Below are positions 59,306-64,000 of a stretch of 64,000 nucleotides of DNA, in pieces. The stretch is from Flavobacterium tiangeerense (GTDB lineage: Bacteria > Bacteroidota > Bacteroidia > Flavobacteriales > Flavobacteriaceae). Positions within the stretch are counted from its first letter, which is position 1, and every line of letters starts with the position of its first letter. The stretch spans positions 62,001 through 126,000 of the forward strand of contig NZ_VLKO01000007.1 of the NCBI RefSeq assembly GCF_007830355.1, written 5' to 3'. The translations under genes were made by a program, and so were the position numbers. The notes under the pieces were generated by a model. That model saw only the letters and a list, made by a program, of their open reading frames with translations. It was not told where the DNA came from and did not search any database.

Positions 59306-60620
59306 TAAATTCATGCTCTTTGGGATTTTCTTCATTGGAATTTCAGCTGTAGAAGCACAACAGAAAACAAGTCTTACGCTTACGGAAGCAATAGACATGG
59401 CTTGGAGTAAAAGTAATGAGATTACTTTAGCTAACACTAAAATCAAAACAAAAAAACTCGAGTTACAAGCTACTAAAAACAATCAATATCCAGATTTAAA
59501 ACTTTCAGGACAATACCAACGCTTGGCAAATGCCGGTATCAATTTTAAGTTAAATCAAAGTAGTGATCCACAACAAATGCCCGTTGTCAATCAATTGATG
59601 GTAGGACAATTGAATGCTACTGTTCCGGTTTTTGCAGGCTTTAAACTCCAAAATAGCATTAAAGCTCAGGACTATTTGTACCAGGCAGAAATGGCAAATG
59701 CAGAACAAACCAAAGAGGAAATTGCTTTGCGTGTTATTGAGTATTATGCAAATTTATACAAAGCACAAAAAACAATTGAAATTTTAAAGGAAAATCAAAA
59801 AAGTGCCAAACAAAGAGTTAAAGATTTTATTGAACTTGAAAAAAACGGTATAATTCCTCGAAATGACTTACTGAAATCAAAATTACAAGTTTCAAAAATT
59901 CAGTTATCACTCGATGAGACCACAAACAACTTAAAAACAATCAATTTTTATTTAACTACGCTGTTAAAATTAAATCCCGAAACACAACTTGAAATTAGAG
60001 AAGCTGATTTTGCTGATTTTCAAATGACAAATGTGCCTACTAATGAATTACCAGCCTTAGAAAACAGAAAAGATTTAAAAGCGTTACAGCATCAAGGTAA
60101 AGCTAGTGAAACAAGTGTAAAAATATCCAAAGGCTCCTACTACCCTACCATAGCGCTTGTAGGTGGATATACCGCACTAGACTTAAGCAATGTCATAACA
60201 GTTCAAAATGCTATGAATGTAGGCGTAGGAATTTCGTATGATTTAAGTATGCTTTTGAAAAACGGAACCTTGGTGAAAATTGCTGAAAATAAAGTTATAG
60301 AAGTGCAAAATAACGAAGCAATTTTAACCGATTACATTCGGACACAAGTCAAAAAAGCAATAGAGGACTATGATCTTGCTTTAAAACAAACTGTAGTTTA
60401 TGAGGAAGCACAAGAGCAAGCTACAGAAAATTATCGGATTGTCAAAGATAAGTATGACAACGGACTATCTGACACAAATGATTTGCTTGAAGCTGATGTA
60501 GAGCAACTCAATTCAAAAATTAATAAAGCTTTGGCGAAAGCCAATAGTATTCAAAAATATTACGAGTTACTCTCGGTTACAGGTCAATTATCACAATCAT
60601 TCAATCTCGCTCATAAATAA
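59295..60620 (+). CDS. TolC-family outer-membrane efflux protein
   Basis: A 441-residue outer-membrane channel of a tripartite pump. It has a signal peptide (MKASKFMLFGIFFIGISAVEAQ) and two long alpha-helical hairpin repeats typical of the OEP family (SLTLTEAIDMAWSKSNEITL, KLELQATKNNQYPDLKLSGQ, NYRIVKDKYDNGLSDTNDLL). It overlaps the TetR gene and is 9 bp upstream of the membrane-fusion gene. Confidence 0.93.
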   Translation: MKASKFMLFGIFFIGISAVEAQQKTSLTLTEAIDMAWSKSNEITLANTKIKTKKLELQATKNNQYPDLKLSGQYQRLANAGINFKLNQSSDPQQMPVVNQLMVGQLNATVPVFAGFKLQNSIKAQDYLYQAEMANAEQTKEEIALRVIEYYANLYKAQKTIEILKENQKSAKQRVKDFIELEKNGIIPRNDLLKSKLQVSKIQLSLDETTNNLKTINFYLTTLLKLNPETQLEIREADFADFQMTNVPTNELPALENRKDLKALQHQGKASETSVKISKGSYYPTIALVGGYTALDLSNVITVQNAMNVGVGISYDLSMLLKNGTLVKIAENKVIEVQNNEAILTDYIRTQVKKAIEDYDLALKQTVVYEEAQEQATENYRIVKDKYDNGLSDTNDLLEADVEQLNSKINKALAKANSIQKYYELLSVTGQLSQSFNLAHK

Positions 60621-60629
60621 AATACTACC

Positions 60630-61709
60630 ATGGAAAAGAAAAAAACAAATACAAAATTTATAATTATCCTAGTAGCATTGGTAGTTTTGGGTGGTACATA
60701 CGGTACCTTCAAGTACATGCATTCCCTAGCACATGAAGAAACAGATGATGCCCAAATTGAGAAAAAGATGAATCCTATTATTCCTAGAGTTTCAGGATAT
60801 GTGGATAAAGTGTACATCAAAGACAACGATTTTGTCAAAAAAGGAGACACCCTTTTTACAATTGATAAAAGAGATTATTTATTAAAAATCGATGAAGCAA
60901 CAGCGGCACTTATAGGTGCAGAGGGCAACTTTGAAGTTTCTAAAGCAGATATTGGTAGTGCATTAGCAAGTATATCTGTATCAGATGCCAATGTATTGTT
61001 TGCAGGTGGAAATATAGAAACGGCGAAAATTAGATTAGGAAGAGTTAACAGTGACTACATTCGTTATGAAAACTTATATAAAAGCCACTCAATAACTAAG
61101 CAACAATATGAGCAAGCGCTTGCTGCAAAACTTGAAGCCGAAAATCAAGTACGCGTTTTACAACAACAAGAAAGAGCTAGTGCTTTTCAAAAATCAGTAA
61201 TTGTAGCAAAATCAAAAGTATCTAATAAACAAACTGAAGTAGCCGCTGCCAATATTAAGCGCGCAAGAGCATTGGTTGATGCAGCTAAGCTAAACTTATC
61301 TTACACTGTTATCACGGCAGCAATTGATGGACAAGTATCAAAAATTGACATTCAACCAGGACAACTAGTACAACCTGGACAATCTTTATTTTACATCATC
61401 AATAATAATGAAGCATGGGTAGTTGCAAATTTTAAAGAAACTCAGCTTAACAAAATGGTAGTGGGACAAAAAGTTACTGTAAAAGTTGATGCTTATCCCG
61501 ATTATGATTTCCAAGGGACTTTAACTTCCTTTTCACCTGCTACAGGTTCACGATTTTCTTTGCTTCCGCCAGATAATGCAACAGGGAATTTTGTAAAAAC
61601 AATTCAAAGATTACCAGTTAAAATCAGTTTAGACCCAACAAATGATGCCGAGAAAATAAAATTATTACGACCTGGTATGAATGTAGATGTTGATGTTAGA
61701 ATAGATTAA
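60630..61709 (+). CDS. EmrA/HlyD-type membrane fusion protein
   Basis: A 359-residue periplasmic adaptor. A membrane anchor is at residues about 8-25 (FIIILVALVVLGGTYGTF), followed by the lipoyl half-motif IIPRVSGYVDKVYIKDNDFVKKGDTLF, a coiled-coil hairpin (about 85-205), the second lipoyl half (VITAAIDGQVSKIDIQPGQLV) and a beta-barrel end (VVANFKETQLNKMVVGQKV). It links the MFS pump to the TolC-like channel. Confidence 0.94.
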   Translation: MEKKKTNTKFIIILVALVVLGGTYGTFKYMHSLAHEETDDAQIEKKMNPIIPRVSGYVDKVYIKDNDFVKKGDTLFTIDKRDYLLKIDEATAALIGAEGNFEVSKADIGSALASISVSDANVLFAGGNIETAKIRLGRVNSDYIRYENLYKSHSITKQQYEQALAAKLEAENQVRVLQQQERASAFQKSVIVAKSKVSNKQTEVAAANIKRARALVDAAKLNLSYTVITAAIDGQVSKIDIQPGQLVQPGQSLFYIINNNEAWVVANFKETQLNKMVVGQKVTVKVDAYPDYDFQGTLTSFSPATGSRFSLLPPDNATGNFVKTIQRLPVKISLDPTNDAEKIKLLRPGMNVDVDVRID

Positions 61710-61785
61710 GCATCTTAAAATGCTTAATCTGAACTTATAAAACGAAAAACTTTAACTCTAATGATAGTTTACACTTAGTAATAAA

Positions 61786-63369
61786 ATGGTTGAATCGGGA
61801 GAAGATGATTTAGTAGAATACGGTTTTAGGCGTGTCATTATAACAATTACAGCAGTACTTTGTGCCATGCTGGAAATTGTAGATACCACAATTGTAAATG
61901 TAGCTTTAAACAACATGCGTGGAAGCTTAGGTGCATCACTTACAGATGTGGCTTGGGTAATAACGGCTTATGCAATTGCAAATGTTATTGTGATCCCGAT
62001 GACGAGCTGGTTGTCACAGCAATTTGGTCGTAGAAATTATTTTGCAGTTTCTATAATTATATTTACGGTTTCATCCTTTTTATGTGGAAATGCCAGTAAT
62101 ATATGGGAACTCGTTGCTTTTAGATTCATTCAAGGATTGGGTGGAGGTGCCTTATTAGTTACAGCACAAACCATCATTACAGAAAGTTATCCTGTTGCAA
62201 AACGTGGAATGGCTCAAGCGATATACGGTATGGGCGTCATTGTAGGACCTACACTAGGACCGCCGCTTGGTGGATATATTGTTGATCATTTTTCTTGGCC
62301 GTATATTTTTTACATCAATATACCGATAGGAATTATTGCTACATTATTGACACTATCATTTGTAAAAAGTCCTAAATACGGTAAAAAATTAAAAGCAAGC
62401 CAGGTAGACTGGTGGGGCATCTTTTTATTAACCGCTTTTATAGGTTCCTTACAGTACGTTCTTGAACATGGGCAGCAAGATGACTGGTTCAATAATATTA
62501 CAATTATAACCCTTAGTGTAGTTACTGTTTTTGGGTTAGTTCTTTTTATATGGAGGGAGCTTACTTATGAACACCCCATAGTAAACCTGAGAGTTTTAAA
62601 AGACACTAATCTTAGGGTGGGAACAATTATGTGCTTTATTTTAGGATTTGGTTTGTATGGTTCTACCTTTATAATCCCTATTTATACACAATCCGTTTTA
62701 GGGTGGAGTGCTTTAGATGCGGGCCTATTACTAATTCCAAGCTCTATAACTACAGGAATTATGATGCCGTTCATTGGTAAAATGATTCAGCGGGGAGTTC
62801 CACAAGCTTATATGGTAGCTGTCGGATTTTTAATGTTTTTCTTTTTTACTTTTTGGATGCAAAGTGTGATCACTCCAGACTCTGGGGAAGAACACCTGTA
62901 TTGGCCACTAATTCTTAGAGGAATAGGTTTAGGATTATTATTTGTACCCATATCTACACTTTCTCTATCTACTTTAAAAGGAAAAAGCATTGGTGAAGGG
63001 GCCGCTTTTACAGGAATGATGCGCCAGCTAGGAGGATCTTTTGGTATTGCAATTATAACCACGTTTATTGCTCGATTCAATCAAGAACATCGAGTAAATT
63101 TAATAGCACACTTAGACAAAACATCTTTTGAAGTACAAAAAACAGTACAGCAGCTTAAACTGGGTTTCATGTCAAAAGGTTATCCCGAAAATGAAGCATT
63201 GGCAAAAGCCTATAAAGCAATAGAATATAAAGTCATGGTTCAAAGTTCAGTGCTATCTTACATGGATATTTTCTTGTACTTAGGAGCTTTGTTCTTGTTA
63301 TGTATTCCATTTATCCTTTTGATTAAAAAGGGAAAAAATAAAATAAATCCTGCTGATGCTATGCATTAA
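61786..63369 (+). CDS. EmrB/QacA-family (DHA2) multidrug MFS transporter
   Basis: A 527-residue inner-membrane proton antiporter with about 14 hydrophobic helices. The DHA2 motifs are visible: LEIVDTTIVNVALNNMRGSL in helix 1, WLSQQFGRRNYF (motif A) and GVIVGPTLGPPLGGYIVDHF (motif C). With the TolC-like and EmrA-like genes it forms an EmrAB-type tripartite exporter. Substrates are unknown; control by TetR is suggested by the operators upstream. Confidence 0.95.
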   Translation: MVESGEDDLVEYGFRRVIITITAVLCAMLEIVDTTIVNVALNNMRGSLGASLTDVAWVITAYAIANVIVIPMTSWLSQQFGRRNYFAVSIIIFTVSSFLCGNASNIWELVAFRFIQGLGGGALLVTAQTIITESYPVAKRGMAQAIYGMGVIVGPTLGPPLGGYIVDHFSWPYIFYINIPIGIIATLLTLSFVKSPKYGKKLKASQVDWWGIFLLTAFIGSLQYVLEHGQQDDWFNNITIITLSVVTVFGLVLFIWRELTYEHPIVNLRVLKDTNLRVGTIMCFILGFGLYGSTFIIPIYTQSVLGWSALDAGLLLIPSSITTGIMMPFIGKMIQRGVPQAYMVAVGFLMFFFFTFWMQSVITPDSGEEHLYWPLILRGIGLGLLFVPISTLSLSTLKGKSIGEGAAFTGMMRQLGGSFGIAIITTFIARFNQEHRVNLIAHLDKTSFEVQKTVQQLKLGFMSKGYPENEALAKAYKAIEYKVMVQSSVLSYMDIFLYLGALFLLCIPFILLIKKGKNKINPADAMH

Positions 63370-63373
63370 CATA

Positions 63374-63407
63374 AAAAAAACCGTTAATCGATATTAACGG
63401 TTTTTTT
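63374..63407. terminator. bidirectional terminator
   Basis: AAAAAAACCGTTAAT-CGAT-ATTAACGGTTTTTTT between the convergent efflux operon and the YaaA-family gene. Confidence 0.9.
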
Positions 63408-63412
63408 ATTTT

Positions 63413-64000
63413 CTATCTGGTAAAAACCAAGTTATTTCCTTTTGACTCTGTGGCATCAAATTGATATCCATCATAATTAAAGCCTTTTAAATCCTCAATA
63501 GTTTCTGCATTGGTATCTATGATATAACGAACCATCATTCCGCGGGCTTTTTTAGCAAAAAAACTAATAATCTTGAGTTTGCCGTTTTTATAATCTTTGA
63601 ACTCAGGTGTAATAACCGGAACTTTTAATGACTTAACATCAACAGCCGAAAAGTATTCGGTACTCGCTAAGTTAACAAACAACTCCCCTTCTTTTAGCTC
63701 CTTATTTAAAGCTTTAGTAATGGAAGGTTTCCAAAACTCATAAAGATTTTTACTTTCGCCAATAGGTAATTTTGTACCCATTTCTAATCGATACGCCTGC
63801 ATTAAGTCTAATGGTTTTAATATGCCATAAAGTCCAGATAGTATGCGTAATTTGTCTTGTAAAATTTCAATTTTTGAAGGTGAAAGAGTAAATACATCCA
63901 ATCCTACGTACACATCTCCATCAAAAGTGTATACTGCTGGACGAGCATTCTTAGGAGTAAATGGAGTTTTCCATTCTTGATTTCGTTTCCAATTGAGATC
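63413..64000 (-). CDS. yaaA: YaaA-family (DUF328/UPF0246) peroxide-stress protein, 5' end outside window
   Basis: The frame is open to the right edge of the window, so the start of the gene is not visible; 196 codons are present. RPAVYTFDGDVYVGLDVFTL, LRILSGLYGILKPLDLMQAYRLEMGTKL, LVNLASTEYFSAVD and ISFFAKKARGMMVRYII are the hallmark blocks of YaaA, a DNA-binding protein that protects against peroxide damage by limiting free iron. About 55 N-terminal residues are missing compared with the family length of about 250. Confidence 0.93.
   Translation of the reverse strand, partial: DLNWKRNQEWKTPFTPKNARPAVYTFDGDVYVGLDVFTLSPSKIEILQDKLRILSGLYGILKPLDLMQAYRLEMGTKLPIGESKNLYEFWKPSITKALNKELKEGELFVNLASTEYFSAVDVKSLKVPVITPEFKDYKNGKLKIISFFAKKARGMMVRYIIDTNAETIEDLKGFNYDGYQFDATESKGNNLVFTR

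Overview
The window is AT-rich chromosomal DNA of a member of the Flavobacteriaceae, most likely Flavobacterium or a close relative. This rests on housekeeping proteins of clear Bacteroidota type (ClpC, GyrA with a long acidic tail, ThrA fusion, HutH, PitA/DUF47), on promoter-like boxes of the TAnnTTTG type, and on mobilization genes of BfmA/BtgA and DUF5712 type, which are typical of Bacteroidota elements. No species name can be read from the sequence alone.

Layout. Positions 1-2.4 kb are left-hand flank: the end of an unknown gene, a VanX-type dipeptidase and a lipoprotein beta-carbonic anhydrase. From 2546 to 34393 lies a 31.8-kb integrative mobilizable element. It sits in the 3' part of tRNA-Arg(TCT) and is bounded by a perfect 51-bp direct repeat. 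It carries a tyrosine integrase at its left end and an excisionase-like gene, SF3 helicase, Toprim primase, BfmA-type protein, DUF5712 relaxase, ParA and a ribbon-helix-helix protein toward its right end. No type IV secretion genes are present, so it should depend on a helper. An additional tRNA 3' fragment with a TTT anticodon loop, plus integrase-arm-like repeats to its left, suggests a relic of an earlier integration.

The cargo of the element (4-26 kb) is a dense, mostly leftward-transcribed putative defence island: a HEPN-motif protein; an Mrr-like nuclease/STAND NTPase next to an OLD-family nuclease; a protein with six 43-residue tandem repeats; a TIR-like protein overlapping a four-TM DUF4231 protein; a PHP-domain/SMC-like ATPase; two small membrane coiled-coil proteins; and a type I restriction-modification operon that contains a DUF3800 gene and a small basic protein. 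Several cargo units are followed by related 120-145-bp imperfect palindromes that resemble integron attC sites, so part of the island looks like a cassette array without an integrase. IS1182-type relics and 113-bp MITEs sit at the edges of these palindromes.

From 34.3 kb rightward the window is core chromosome: tRNA-Arg/Pro/Ser, thiolase, NlpC/P60 peptidase, TPR protein and gyrA, clpC, a RimK fusion, a DUF421 protein, phosphate transport (pit plus DUF47), hutH, the thrABC operon with a threonine-rich leader peptide, a decayed phosphotransferase, small metabolic genes, and a TetR-controlled tripartite efflux operon (TolC/EmrA/EmrB). The 5'-truncated gene of a YaaA-family protein ends the window.

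The most promising candidates for undescribed biology are the TIR-DUF4231 pair, the OLD/Mrr-STAND pair, the attC-like array that groups them, and two candidate regulatory RNAs inside the element. All functional claims for these are inference from domain motifs and gene order.
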